11,890 nucleotides of DNA from Bog-756 sp037141235 (GCA_037141235.1 JBAXCY010000089.1:1-11890), one strand, 5' to 3'. Positions 1 through 7,082 are shown, counted from the stretch's first letter. Made by a program: numbers and translations. The notes: generated by a model not told the origin, from the sequence alone.

Positions 1-14
1 CGCGGCGGTGCCTC

Positions 15-659
15 GTGATGCTGGCGAGCACGCTCACACCGTCCATCGATGGGGTCGCACCACAGGGACGACAGGGACGACAGGGACGACAGGGACGACA
101 GGGACGACAGGGACGACAGGGACCACAGGAACCGCTGAGGCGGGTCGGACAACGGGGACTGGTCGGACTACTGGGAATGCTCGGCCTGTTGGCGGTCCTG
201 GCCTCGGGATGCAATAACGGCACGTCGGTCACCACGCCGTTCAACACCACCGCACCGGTGCTCCAACACGGTCCCGAGTACGAGGTCAAGGTTGGTCACG
301 TAGACGGTCTGGGCCAGGTCCTGGTCGACGGTCAAGGGATCACCCTCTATCTGTACGCCACCGACCAGAAGGACCGCCCGTCACGGTGCTACGACATCTG
401 TGCGGTCCAGTGGCCACCTCTGGTCGTGCCTCCTGGGGTGAGCCGGCCTATAGCCGGCCCCGGCATCGACTCCCGGCTCCTCAGTACCGTCCCTCGAACC
501 GACGGCACTACGCAGATCACCTATAACGGGTGGCCCCTCTACCTGTGGCCACCGGATCGGGAGCCAGGTAAGGCGACTGGCCAAGCACTGACCAACGCCG
601 GTGGGCTCTGGTACGTCCTCTCTCCTGCCGGTAAGGCCATCATCACCCCGGTCGGCTGA
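15..659 (+). CDS. Lipoprotein with two PF03640-type secreted repeats
   Basis: A predicted 214-residue surface lipoprotein. Residues 49-66 form a hydrophobic signal segment ending in the lipobox LASGC, with Cys66 as the lipidation site, so the mature protein should be anchored on the outer face of the membrane. Two copies of the Lipoprotein_15 (PF03640) pattern follow. The first is at about 98-138, with LVDGQGITLYLY and a C-x3-C-x3-WPP block (Cys125, Cys129). The second is at about 160-207, with ITYNGWPLYLW, a Pro-Gly turn and GGLWYVLSPAG. The family's biochemical role is unsettled. The n-region is unusually long and holds six Gly-Arg-Gln units (residues 18-35). GTG at 15 and ATG at 18 are both possible starts, and the frame is open to the window edge, so a start further upstream is also possible. 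ATG at 177 would leave a very short signal peptide. It converges on the next gene, with 18 bp between the stops. Confidence 0.85.
   Translation: MMLASTLTPSIDGVAPQGRQGRQGRQGRQGRQGRQGPQEPLRRVGQRGLVGLLGMLGLLAVLASGCNNGTSVTTPFNTTAPVLQHGPEYEVKVGHVDGLGQVLVDGQGITLYLYATDQKDRPSRCYDICAVQWPPLVVPPGVSRPIAGPGIDSRLLSTVPRTDGTTQITYNGWPLYLWPPDREPGKATGQALTNAGGLWYVLSPAGKAIITPVG
65..127 (+). repeat. 9-bp tandem repeat, six perfect copies plus one degenerate
   Basis: The unit GGGACGACA occurs six times without change at 65-118, and a seventh copy with one changed base (GGGACCACA) lies at 119-127. The unit is a multiple of three, so gain or loss of copies adds or removes one Gly-Arg-Gln triplet of the lipoprotein n-region without shifting the frame. 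Confidence 0.95.
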
Positions 660-677
660 GGCAACCCGGAGCGGCCC

Positions 678-1205
678 CTATGGGTGGTCGCCGAGGAGGC
701 GCAGTGCGTTCCGGTAGCGGTGACCGTTAGCCACGTAATTTTCAGCCGACAGCTGGATCATCCGGTGGTTGGACTTTCCGAGGCGGATCTCGGCGGGCAC
801 ACCGACGGCCAGCGCACCGGCCGGTACCACCATCTTGTTGGGAACGATGGCGTTGGCACCCACAGTGGCGCCGGTCCCGACCACGGCATGGTGCAGGACA
901 ACCGAGCCTGAGCCGACCAGCGACTCATCCTCCAAGATGCAGCCCTCCAAGTGGGCCAGGTGCCCGATGACGCAGCCATCGCCCACGATGGTCGGAAACC
1001 CGGGTCCAGCATGGATCACCGTTCCGTCCTGCACCGATGTGCGCGCCCCGATGGTGATGGTCCCGTAGTCGCCCCGCAGGACGGCTCCGGGCCAGACGGT
1101 GGCCTCGGCTCCGATGGTGACATCACCGATGAGGACGGCATCGGGGTGGATGTAGGCCTCAGGGTGGATCACCGGGACCAGGTCTTCGAGTTGGTAGATC
1201 GGCAT
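678..1205 (-). CDS. Gamma carbonic anhydrase family protein (left-handed beta helix)
   Basis: A 175-residue protein of the gamma-CA-like hexapeptide-repeat group, which forms trimers with zinc at the subunit interfaces. Hexapeptide turns such as IGDVTI, IGARTS, VGDGCV, VGTGAT and VGANAI run through residues 26-120. Conserved Arg44, Asp46, Gln59 and Asp60 are in place. Of the usual three zinc histidines, His65 (VIHAG) and His82 (IGH) are present. The position of the third, normally in an LHG context, reads Glu87 in HLEGC, with another His at 85, so enzymatic activity is uncertain. I chose ATG at 1205 because it gives the family's usual length and begins with the typical MPIYQLED; GTG at 1223 is the alternative. 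The frame is open up to 1373, but that would overlap the divergent amidohydrolase. No strong ribosome binding site is visible. Confidence 0.88.
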   Translation of the reverse strand: MPIYQLEDLVPVIHPEAYIHPDAVLIGDVTIGAEATVWPGAVLRGDYGTITIGARTSVQDGTVIHAGPGFPTIVGDGCVIGHLAHLEGCILEDESLVGSGSVVLHHAVVGTGATVGANAIVPNKMVVPAGALAVGVPAEIRLGKSNHRMIQLSAENYVANGHRYRNALRLLGDHP

Positions 1206-1283
1206 GGGCTGACTGTAGGGCACCAGGGATCGGCTGGACCGGCCTGTCTCAGTCCCACGAGCCGCCACCCCTCTGTGGCCCCC

Positions 1284-1289
1284 TACAAT
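1284..1289 (+). promoter_or_regulatory. Candidate -10 box for the amidohydrolase gene
   Basis: TACAAT at 1284-1289 is a good sigma70-type -10 match, 37 bp before the amidohydrolase start, in the divergent gap of about 120 bp. No convincing -35 is seen at the expected distance, so this is only a candidate. Confidence 0.4.
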
Positions 1290-1326
1290 CAGGTCATCAC
1301 CCCCGTCCGCTAGGAGGAGTCCGACC

Positions 1327-2517
1327 ATGAGCGATGCAGCGGCCCTCGGCCATCCGGTGTTCGATGCCGACAACCACTACTACGAGGCACTCGACGCCTT
1401 CACGCGGCACCTCGATCCATCCCTGGGCACCCGGGTCATCCAGTGGTCCGAGATCGATGGGCGCAAGTACCACGTGATCGGCGGTCGGGTCAGCCGTGCC
1501 GTCACCAACCCCACGTTCGACCCCATTGCCATGCCTGGTGCCATGTACGACTACTTCCGCGGCAATCCCGACAACCGCAACCCGATGGAGTTCCTGGCCC
1601 GCCGTGAGCCCATCCGTCCCGCGTACCGTGACCCGGCGGCCCGGATGATCGCTCTCGATGAGCAGGGCCTGGCCGGGTGCCTCCTGTTCCCCACTCTGGG
1701 CATGATCTATGAAGAGCCGCTGGCCCACGACCCCGAAGCGGTGTGCCACCTCTTCCGGGCCTTCAACCGCTGGATGCTGGAGGACTGGACCTTCAACTAC
1801 TCGGACCGGATCTACGCCGCCCCCTACCTCACGCTGGCCGATCCGGCCTGGGCCGTCGAGGAGCTCACCTGGGCCCTCGACAACGGAGCCCGGACCGTGG
1901 TGATGCGTCCTTCTGCCCCGACCACCGCCCTGGGCCGACGGTCGCCCTTCGACAGCATGTTCGACGGCTTCTGGCAGTTGGCCAACGATGCCGGTATCAC
2001 GGTGGTCGTCCATGCCGGTGACAGCGGCATTTCCTCCAACGGCTACGCGGTCGACGGGTTCGCCGCCACCTTCAGTGGAGGGTGGAAGCCGTCGATCAAG
2101 TCGTTCGCCATCGAGCAGGCCATCCGCGACTATCTGCTCTCGATCGTCTTCGAGAACATGTTCGAACGCTTCCCCAACCTCCGGGTGGCCTCGGTGGAGA
2201 ATGGGGCGCAGTTCCTGCCCGAGCTGATCGCCAAGATCCGGTCCACCTCGAACAAGATGCCCGGCTACTGGGCCGACGATCCCATCGACACCTTCCGGCG
2301 CCACGTATGGATCAACCCGTTCTGGGAGGACGACGTCAATCAGGTGGCTGACTGCATCGGTCCGGACCGGGTCATCTTCGGATCGGACTGGCCCCATATC
2401 GAGGCTCTGCCCGAGCCCATGGACTACCTACGCGAGCTGAAGGAGTTCGACGCAGTGGAGAAGAAGCAGATCCTCTTCGACAATGTCCAAGAGCTTCTGA
2501 CCCTGCGTCCCACGTGA
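1327..2517 (+). CDS. Amidohydrolase family protein (Amidohydro_2, COG2159 type)
   Basis: A 396-residue cytosolic TIM-barrel hydrolase of the Amidohydro_2 (PF04909) group. The first strand carries the metal-binding motif D-A-D-N-H (Asp13, Asp15, His17) followed by Glu20. His229 in VVVHAGDSG and Asp354 in VIFGSDWPHIE are further expected metal or catalytic residues, and the GSDWPH block near the C terminus is typical of the group. Members act as metal-dependent hydrolases or as non-oxidative decarboxylases of varied substrates, and the sequence does not reveal this one's substrate. The ATG start is well supported by a GGAGGAG ribosome binding site at 1313-1319, 7 bp upstream. It is transcribed alone, divergent from the gamma-CA-like gene and convergent with the small membrane protein gene. 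The long frame on the opposite strand (1297-2397) has no recognisable protein features. Confidence 0.9.
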   Translation: MSDAAALGHPVFDADNHYYEALDAFTRHLDPSLGTRVIQWSEIDGRKYHVIGGRVSRAVTNPTFDPIAMPGAMYDYFRGNPDNRNPMEFLARREPIRPAYRDPAARMIALDEQGLAGCLLFPTLGMIYEEPLAHDPEAVCHLFRAFNRWMLEDWTFNYSDRIYAAPYLTLADPAWAVEELTWALDNGARTVVMRPSAPTTALGRRSPFDSMFDGFWQLANDAGITVVVHAGDSGISSNGYAVDGFAATFSGGWKPSIKSFAIEQAIRDYLLSIVFENMFERFPNLRVASVENGAQFLPELIAKIRSTSNKMPGYWADDPIDTFRRHVWINPFWEDDVNQVADCIGPDRVIFGSDWPHIEALPEPMDYLRELKEFDAVEKKQILFDNVQELLTLRPT

Positions 2518-2535
2518 GCCACCGCACAAGCACCT

Positions 2536-2554
2536 GCTGACAGGCACTGTCAGC
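2536..2554. terminator. Hairpin between convergent genes, possible bidirectional terminator
   Basis: GCTGACAG, a GCA loop and CTGTCAGC form a perfect 8-bp stem in the 60-bp gap between the amidohydrolase stop (2517) and the small membrane protein stop (2578). It is correctly placed to end transcripts from both sides, but neither side has a clear T tract. Confidence 0.45.
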
Positions 2555-2577
2555 GAGGTTGTCCAGTCCCAGCCGAC

Positions 2578-2790
2578 TCAGTGGCCAGCGCCCCGTCCCC
2601 GGGACCGCTTGGCGCGCTTGCCGTGGTGCGTCGTGTGGTGGGAGGCATTACGGATGTTCTGCTCGCGGTTCCGAGCCCGCCGGCTACGGCCTACGAACCC
2701 ACCGGCGACGATGACGACGAGCAAGATCGACATGATGACCCAGATGAACACAGGCGCTCCTTGAACGTTTGGTAGATCGGCCGCCGACAT
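2578..2790 (-). CDS. Small single-pass membrane protein, hypothetical
   Basis: A 70-residue protein starting MSAADLPNVQ. Residues 13-33 (roughly PVFIWVIMSILLVVIVAGGFV) form one strong transmembrane helix. It is followed by a highly basic tail with arginine clusters (RSRRAR, KRAKRSRGR) and a His-Thr run (HHTTHH). By the positive-inside rule the N terminus faces out and the basic tail lies in the cytoplasm. The hydrophobic core followed directly by basic residues supports a real gene over a chance frame, although there is no homologue I can name. ATG at 2790 is the chosen start because the 16 residues available upstream look non-native. A purine-rich AAGGGG lies about 20 bp upstream, which is too far for a standard binding site. 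It lies between convergent and divergent neighbours and is probably monocistronic. Confidence 0.6.
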   Translation of the reverse strand: MSAADLPNVQGAPVFIWVIMSILLVVIVAGGFVGRSRRARNREQNIRNASHHTTHHGKRAKRSRGRGAGH

Positions 2791-2907
2791 GTGTAGTCGG
2801 ACCGTCCACCCCTTCGGATACCCGCACGCTAGGCCCACCGGTCACTTGCTGTCACCGACCGTATGGTGCGAACCATCGAGATCCGGAGGATTGAGTAGGT
2901 TCTCCAC

Positions 2908-5688
2908 GTGCGCCACCGGATCTCCACCGCCGACCGCAGGGCCGTGCTGATCCTCATGGCCGTGCCGTTCGTGTGCTTCGTCGTGCCGGCACTCTTCGGG
3001 TCACCCGCCATCACCGGTGACAACTACATCCAGAACTTCCCCCTGCGTGCGTTTACCGGCCAGTTGCTCCGCGAGGGTCATCTGCCGCTGTGGAATACGT
3101 ACATCTGGTCCGGGAGCCCGCTGCTCGGAGGCATGAACGCCGGGTCGTTCTTCCCCCTCACGTTCCTGTTCGTTCCGCTCCCAGCCGTCATGGCGTGGGT
3201 TCTCAATCTGGTAGTTGTGTACTGGGCGGCCGGACTGGGCTGCTTCTGGCTGATGCGCAGCTACGGCCTCAGCACCATGGCCTGCCTGTTGGGTGCGGCC
3301 ACCTACGCATGGACCGGCTGCATGGTCGGCCAGATGGTCCACCTCGGGGTGATCCAAGGGATCGCCCTGATGCCGTTCCTAGTCTTGGCTCTACTGAAGA
3401 TCTCCTGGCGGGTGAGCGGAGTGGGTCCGGCCACCAGAGAGGATTCGTTCGATGCGTCGGACGAACTCAAGTCGGACGAGCCCAAGTCGGACGAACTCAA
3501 GTCGGACGAGCCCAAGAGTCCGGAGCGGCCAGATGCCCGCACGTGGCCATGGGTAGCGACTGCGGCCGCCGTCATCGGCCTGGTCATGCTGACGGGCGAG
3601 CCCCGCAGCGTGGCCGAGATGATGATCATCACCGCCTTCTTCGTCGTGTGGACCGCAGTGCGAGCCCTGCGCATCGGTGCACGCGGATGGGTGGCAGGTG
3701 CCACCGTGGTGGTCCTTGGAGCGCTTGCTGTGCTGTGGGGAGTCGCCATCGGCGCCGTGCAATCCCTTCCGGGTCAGCAGTTCATCGCGCTGTCCCAACG
3801 GGGCGGTAACTCCTATGCCTTCTTCGGGGCTGGATCGCTTCGTCCGTCATGGACCGTCCTGATGTTGGTGCCCGACCTGTTCGGAGGTGCCGGGGCACTC
3901 GATCAGCCCTACTACTTCGCCGGCTACAACCTTCCTGAGGTCACCGGCTACGTCGGGCTCCTGCCCCTGGTGGGCGCGGTGGCCCTAGCTGTCCGCTCAT
4001 TCGGTCGACGCCGCGATCCTGCCCGATCCGACTGGGCACCGTGGCTGGTGCTGGCCGTGTTGGGTCTCTTGTTGGCATGGGGATCGTTCACTCCGCTCGG
4101 GCCAGTATTGGGACATATCCCGCTGATCGGGCGGACCCGACTGCAGAGCCGCAATCTGGCCATCGTCGACTTAGCACTGGCGATGCTCCTGGCCTTCTGG
4201 GTCGATCGAGGGGTGGTGGCCGGGCACCTGTTGGACGTAGGGAGACGGTGGTGGCGGTGGCTGCCGCTGGCGCCTATCGCTGCCGCCATGGCGGTGTGTC
4301 TGGTGGCCATCATCTGGCCCGGGCCCCTGTTGTCGTCGTTGGGCACCACCGCACCCGGTCGTGCGCTCACGCCATGGCTGGTGGCTCAACTGGTGATCGC
4401 AGGCGCAGTGGGTTTCGTGGTGATCCGGTGGACGGCGCTGGCCCCAGTGGCCCGCCGACGACTGCTGGTGGCTGTGGTGTTGGTCGACATCGCACTTTTC
4501 GGTCTTTCGTGTGCCACGGGCCTCGATCCTCCAGCCCGGGGGTCGGTGCAGGCTTCTACCCCGACCGCCCACTCGGTGCTCGGCACCAAGGGTCGCTTCG
4601 CTGTGGCTGTCCCCTACCTCCTCTCCCCTGCGCTCGGCACTCTGGGCCAGACCGATCTCAATGTGTTCACCGGACTGCCCAGCGTGCAGGGGTACGGGTC
4701 GATCGTGTCGAACCGGTACGACGATGCGACGGGGTCGCATCTCCTCGGAACCCTCAGCCCTTGCTCACTGGCCGATGGGGCTTTTGTGCCGCTACGCCTA
4801 CATACCGTGGTGACGAGTTGGCCGGAACTCGCTCCCCAGGTAGGGGTGCCGACCAACCTGAGCACCACCCTGACCGACTGCACCGTCCGATCCAAGACGC
4901 CGCCTTCTGACCGGAAGGCCTGGTATTTCGGTCAGGTGCTCGACGTGGCGACAGTTCACGTGGTTCCAGACACACGACCGCTGACCGGGGGTTCAGAGTC
5001 GGGCGTGGATGTAGCCACCTTTGGGAATGCCGTCAGAGTGGGCACCGTGTCACAGTCTGGTGCGATCTCCTGGCGGCCCTACTCGCTGTCCGAGGCCAAG
5101 GATGGGTCGATTGATATCCGCTTGAATCGTTCGACTGCGGCGGTCGGACTCGTGGTGGAGATCCCCCGCCGCGCACTCTCGAACGAAACGTCAGTCCGGA
5201 CCGTCGACGGCCGGAAGTTCGCTATGAACGGCATCTACCAGGATGCGCTCGGCCGACCAGCGTGGCATTACGCCGGCATGTGGTCAGATCTCACGCTCTT
5301 CCGCACCAGCTTGGTCGTGCCGGATGTCTATGTGGCATCAGGGCCCAAGAGCGCACGGGCTACGTCGGTCAGCCGCTCCGATGACGGCACGGCCGTGGTG
5401 CGGGTGACGACATCGCAACGGGCGCTAGTTGTCCGGAGCGAAGCCGCGCTACCGGGCTGGTCGGTCACGGCCATGCCGATAGGTGGTGGTCCATCGCAAA
5501 CGCTGTCGGTGCGACCGGTCGGACTCGTACAAGGGGTGTCGGTCCCCGCTGGGGCGTGGACGCTGACGTATACCTACATGGCCCCGGGCTTCGTTACCGG
5601 CGCCATCGTGTCAAGCATCGCCCTGCTGCTCTTGTTGGTGGCGATCGCTGTCGGACTGATGACTCGGAGGCGGCGCAGGAGTGACTGA
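2908..5688 (+). CDS. YfhO-like polytopic membrane protein
   Basis: A 926-residue membrane protein resembling the YfhO family (PF09586), whose members are linked to glycosyl modification of cell-surface polymers and share the GT-C-like multi-span fold. The first helix covers about 12-31. The next extracytoplasmic segment shows the family signature GDNYIQNFPLRAF, GHLPLWNTYIWSGSPLL and NAGSFFPLTFLF (37-88). Many further helices run to about residue 540. A large soluble, probably extracytoplasmic domain follows (about 545-885), then a last helix and a basic tail (RRRRRSD) that should end in the cytoplasm. A charged Ser-Asp-Glu-Lys linker (184-203) interrupts the helical region. The start is GTG at 2908; an upstream in-frame ATG at 2863 is cut off by TAG at 2896. 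The binding site is weak, since GGAGGA at 2885-2890 is 17 bp away. The substrate is unknown. Confidence 0.8.
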   Translation: MRHRISTADRRAVLILMAVPFVCFVVPALFGSPAITGDNYIQNFPLRAFTGQLLREGHLPLWNTYIWSGSPLLGGMNAGSFFPLTFLFVPLPAVMAWVLNLVVVYWAAGLGCFWLMRSYGLSTMACLLGAATYAWTGCMVGQMVHLGVIQGIALMPFLVLALLKISWRVSGVGPATREDSFDASDELKSDEPKSDELKSDEPKSPERPDARTWPWVATAAAVIGLVMLTGEPRSVAEMMIITAFFVVWTAVRALRIGARGWVAGATVVVLGALAVLWGVAIGAVQSLPGQQFIALSQRGGNSYAFFGAGSLRPSWTVLMLVPDLFGGAGALDQPYYFAGYNLPEVTGYVGLLPLVGAVALAVRSFGRRRDPARSDWAPWLVLAVLGLLLAWGSFTPLGPVLGHIPLIGRTRLQSRNLAIVDLALAMLLAFWVDRGVVAGHLLDVGRRWWRWLPLAPIAAAMAVCLVAIIWPGPLLSSLGTTAPGRALTPWLVAQLVIAGAVGFVVIRWTALAPVARRRLLVAVVLVDIALFGLSCATGLDPPARGSVQASTPTAHSVLGTKGRFAVAVPYLLSPALGTLGQTDLNVFTGLPSVQGYGSIVSNRYDDATGSHLLGTLSPCSLADGAFVPLRLHTVVTSWPELAPQVGVPTNLSTTLTDCTVRSKTPPSDRKAWYFGQVLDVATVHVVPDTRPLTGGSESGVDVATFGNAVRVGTVSQSGAISWRPYSLSEAKDGSIDIRLNRSTAAVGLVVEIPRRALSNETSVRTVDGRKFAMNGIYQDALGRPAWHYAGMWSDLTLFRTSLVVPDVYVASGPKSARATSVSRSDDGTAVVRVTTSQRALVVRSEAALPGWSVTAMPIGGGPSQTLSVRPVGLVQGVSVPAGAWTLTYTYMAPGFVTGAIVSSIALLLLLVAIAVGLMTRRRRRSD
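3456..3515 (+). repeat. 30-bp tandem duplication inside the YfhO-like gene
   Basis: Two exact 30-bp copies (3456-3485 and 3486-3515), each made of two similar 15-bp halves beginning GTCGGACGA. They encode alternating SDELK and SDEPK pentapeptides, four in all, forming a charged linker between predicted membrane helices. Exact identity points to recent duplication, and the length keeps the frame. Confidence 0.95.
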
Positions 5689-5762
5689 CGGGCGGTAACC
5701 GGCCAGCGGGTGGTCGACGGAGCGGCGATAGCCACGTGATCGACGGGTTCGGCGATGCGCGG

Positions 5763-6170
5763 TCAGTCGTCGATTGCTTCGATGCCGAGTTCCTTTGCCC
5801 GTGCGACGTTTTCCTTCATGGCCTGGAGGACATCGCTAGCGTGCCCCTCCCACTCTGCGAGTTCGCCTGTGACTAGGAGCGGCTGGCGTGATCGGTAGGA
5901 CTTCGTCGGATTGCCGGGGAACTTCTTGTCTGTGAGATTCGGGTCCTCCTCGATCGGGCCGGTCGGTTCCACCACGTAGATCCGCCCGGGGCCATCGCCG
6001 ATGGCCAGCTCGGCCCCCCATACGGCGGCGTCCACTGTGGCCGTCAGGTAAACGTGATTGGCCTTCCTGCGGCTGCCGAAGTTGGAGCTATAGCCCGGCA
6101 CGATGAGGTCTCCGGGCGTCAAGTCGGCACACGTACCGTGGTAGTAGCGCTCTTCGGTCCCGGCGTTCAT
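5763..6170 (-). CDS. arr: NAD(+)-rifampin ADP-ribosyltransferase (Arr family)
   Basis: A 135-residue cytosolic enzyme of the Arr family (PF12120), which transfers ADP-ribose from NAD+ to rifamycin antibiotics and inactivates them. Family landmarks appear in order: YYHGT (9-13), GDLIVPGY (20-27), NHVYLTAT (38-45), AAVWGAEL (48-55), IYVVEPTGPIEEDPN (64-78), KFPGNPTKSYR (83-93) and a Trp-Glu-Gly-His block (107-110). The catalytic triad known from mycobacterial Arr (His19, Tyr49, Asp84) corresponds to His11, Tyr41 and Asp76 here, all offset by the same eight residues, so the enzyme looks intact. I chose ATG at 6170 because it gives a near-normal Arr length; the frame is open to 6341, but the extra residues look non-native. 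It is divergent from vapB and convergent with the YfhO-like gene. Rifamycin resistance is inferred from the family; the natural substrate may differ. Confidence 0.93.
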   Translation of the reverse strand: MNAGTEERYYHGTCADLTPGDLIVPGYSSNFGSRRKANHVYLTATVDAAVWGAELAIGDGPGRIYVVEPTGPIEEDPNLTDKKFPGNPTKSYRSRQPLLVTGELAEWEGHASDVLQAMKENVARAKELGIEAIDD

Positions 6171-6193
6171 GCTGCCATGGTGCCATCTGATGG

Positions 6194-6223
6194 GTTGGTG
6201 GCGACCTGCTGAGTTGGTGGCGA
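6194..6223. repeat. 11-bp direct repeat upstream of arr
   Basis: GTTGGTGGCGA occurs at 6194-6204 and again at 6213-6223, a 19-bp period, 24-53 bp upstream of the arr start. It could be a regulator binding site for arr or a chance repeat. It does not match the palindromic rifamycin-associated element known upstream of some actinobacterial rifamycin resistance genes, as I recall it. Confidence 0.5.
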
Positions 6224-6333
6224 GCGGGTACATGGATACGGTGGAGGTCACCCCTTGAGGCCGCCGGGGGAATCCGACGTACCAGAAACGATCGGCGACT
6301 GGAGGTGGCCTTCGAAGCCAGCAATCCGGCCAT

Positions 6334-6365
6334 TCGTACACGTTTTATACACGTCACGTGTACGA
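6334..6365. promoter_or_regulatory. Palindromic operator overlapping the vapBC promoter
   Basis: The heptamer TACACGT occurs at 6337-6343 and 6348-6354 as direct copies 11 bp apart, and its inverse ACGTGTA is at 6356-6362. The outer copies lie within a perfect 10-bp inverted repeat (TCGTACACGT at 6334-6343, ACGTGTACGA at 6356-6365, centres 22 bp apart). The inner pair forms a second palindrome around C6355. An AT-rich TTTTAT/TATACA stretch at 6343-6352 probably holds the -10 element, so repressor binding would block transcription. The site ends 7 bp before the vapB ATG. VapB antitoxins commonly repress their own promoter, with VapC as co-repressor; that role here is inferred from position and symmetry. 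Confidence 0.8.
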
Positions 6366-6372
6366 TTGATGT

Positions 6373-6582
6373 ATGAGCAGAGTTCGGACGAACATCGAGA
6401 TCGAAGACACCTACCTCCAGGCAGTCATGGATCGCTTCGGCGTACGGACCAAGACCGAAGCCGTCGATCTTGCCCTGCGTCACCTGGCTGGGCAGCCCAT
6501 GACTCATGAGGAAGCCCTGGCCATGCGCGGTGCGCATGCGATCGGCACGGTTCCTCCCGACAGCCCTCCCGAGACCTCATGA
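6373..6582 (+). CDS. vapB: Type II antitoxin VapB
   Basis: A 69-residue antitoxin of the VapB_antitoxin family (PF09957). The N terminus RVRTNIEIEDTYLQAVMDRF, then the block TKTEAVDLALRHLAG (27-41), is the expected family pattern: a short DNA-binding strand followed by two helices that dimerise. The C-terminal part (about 42-69) is Pro- and Ser-rich and probably unfolded until it wraps VapC and blocks its active site. ATG at 6373 follows the palindromic operator directly, leaving a very short leader and no clear ribosome binding site, so the mRNA may be nearly leaderless. The stop overlaps the vapC start as ATGA, which couples translation and keeps the two products in balance. The operator upstream suggests autorepression. 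Confidence 0.92.
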   Translation: MSRVRTNIEIEDTYLQAVMDRFGVRTKTEAVDLALRHLAGQPMTHEEALAMRGAHAIGTVPPDSPPETS

Positions 6583-6989
6583 TCCTGGCGGATACCTCAG
6601 CCTGGGTGGAATTCGACCGTGCGACCTCTAGCCGCGTCGATCAACGCATTACTCAGTTGATCAGCGACGACGGTCCGTTGGTAGTGACTCAACCAGTGAT
6701 CATGGAGATCGTCGCTGCCGCCCGTAGTGACGGGCGAAAATCCGAACTCCGTCGGCTCCTGGGCCGGTTCACGCTCCTCGATTTTGATGCCGTTGTCGAT
6801 TTCGACGCGGCTTCGACGATCTACCGACGATGCCGTCGAGTCGGTGTCAACCCCCGGGGAATGGTCGACTGCATGATCGCCTCTGTTGCCCTGCGCTACG
6901 GAGCGCAGCTGCTGGCTGCCGACAGCGATCTGGTCCGGGTGGCAACTGTCGTCGGCGTCGATCTGGACAGCGCCTCAGTCGGTGCTTGA
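6579..6989 (+). CDS. vapC: Type II toxin VapC, PIN-domain ribonuclease
   Basis: A 136-residue PIN-domain toxin that, in characterised relatives, cleaves specific tRNAs or rRNA using Mg2+ or Mn2+. The acidic active-site residues are all present: Asp5 in ILADTSAWVE, Glu43 in VIMEIVAAA, Asp97 in GMVDCMIASVAL and Asp115 in LLAADSDL, with Asp117 close by. Length and order match the family, so the toxin looks intact. The start overlaps the vapB stop (ATGA), the usual arrangement for this pair. The gene is followed by 127 bp and then a tRNA gene on the other strand. Its RNA target cannot be read from the sequence; the nearby tRNA-Pro is not evidence for it. Confidence 0.93.
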   Translation: MILADTSAWVEFDRATSSRVDQRITQLISDDGPLVVTQPVIMEIVAAARSDGRKSELRRLLGRFTLLDFDAVVDFDAASTIYRRCRRVGVNPRGMVDCMIASVALRYGAQLLAADSDLVRVATVVGVDLDSASVGA

Positions 6990-7082
6990 CATTCAGGGCG
7001 GACCACCCGTCGGCGTTTCCATCGACAACTCGACTGACGCCAGGGCGCGTTGGAGGCCAACGGAGGGATCTCGGGGCAGAAC

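Noticed and set aside
1206..1373. An N-terminal extension of the gamma-CA-like protein
   Set aside because: The extra residues do not look like the family N terminus, and the segment would overlap the start and ribosome binding site of the divergent amidohydrolase gene.
1297..2397. A 366-codon frame on the minus strand opposite the amidohydrolase
   Set aside because: It is a high-GC shadow of a well-supported gene, with low-complexity Gly/Val/Arg content and no recognisable domain.
2846..2867. TTGCTG and TATGGT as a promoter for the YfhO-like gene
   Set aside because: The spacing is only 10 bp, too short for a sigma70-type promoter.
2863..2898. An 11-codon frame (ATG to TAG) just upstream of the YfhO-like gene
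   Set aside because: It is too short, has no ribosome binding site or repeat pattern, and leaves a 9-bp gap to the next start, so chance is the simplest explanation.
6171..6341. An N-terminal extension of Arr, with residues like RRPQGVTSTVS and NSAGRHQPIRWHH
   Set aside because: Arr homologues begin close to the YHGT motif, and the extension has no match to the family. It resembles translated non-coding or decayed mobile DNA, but I could not identify a source.
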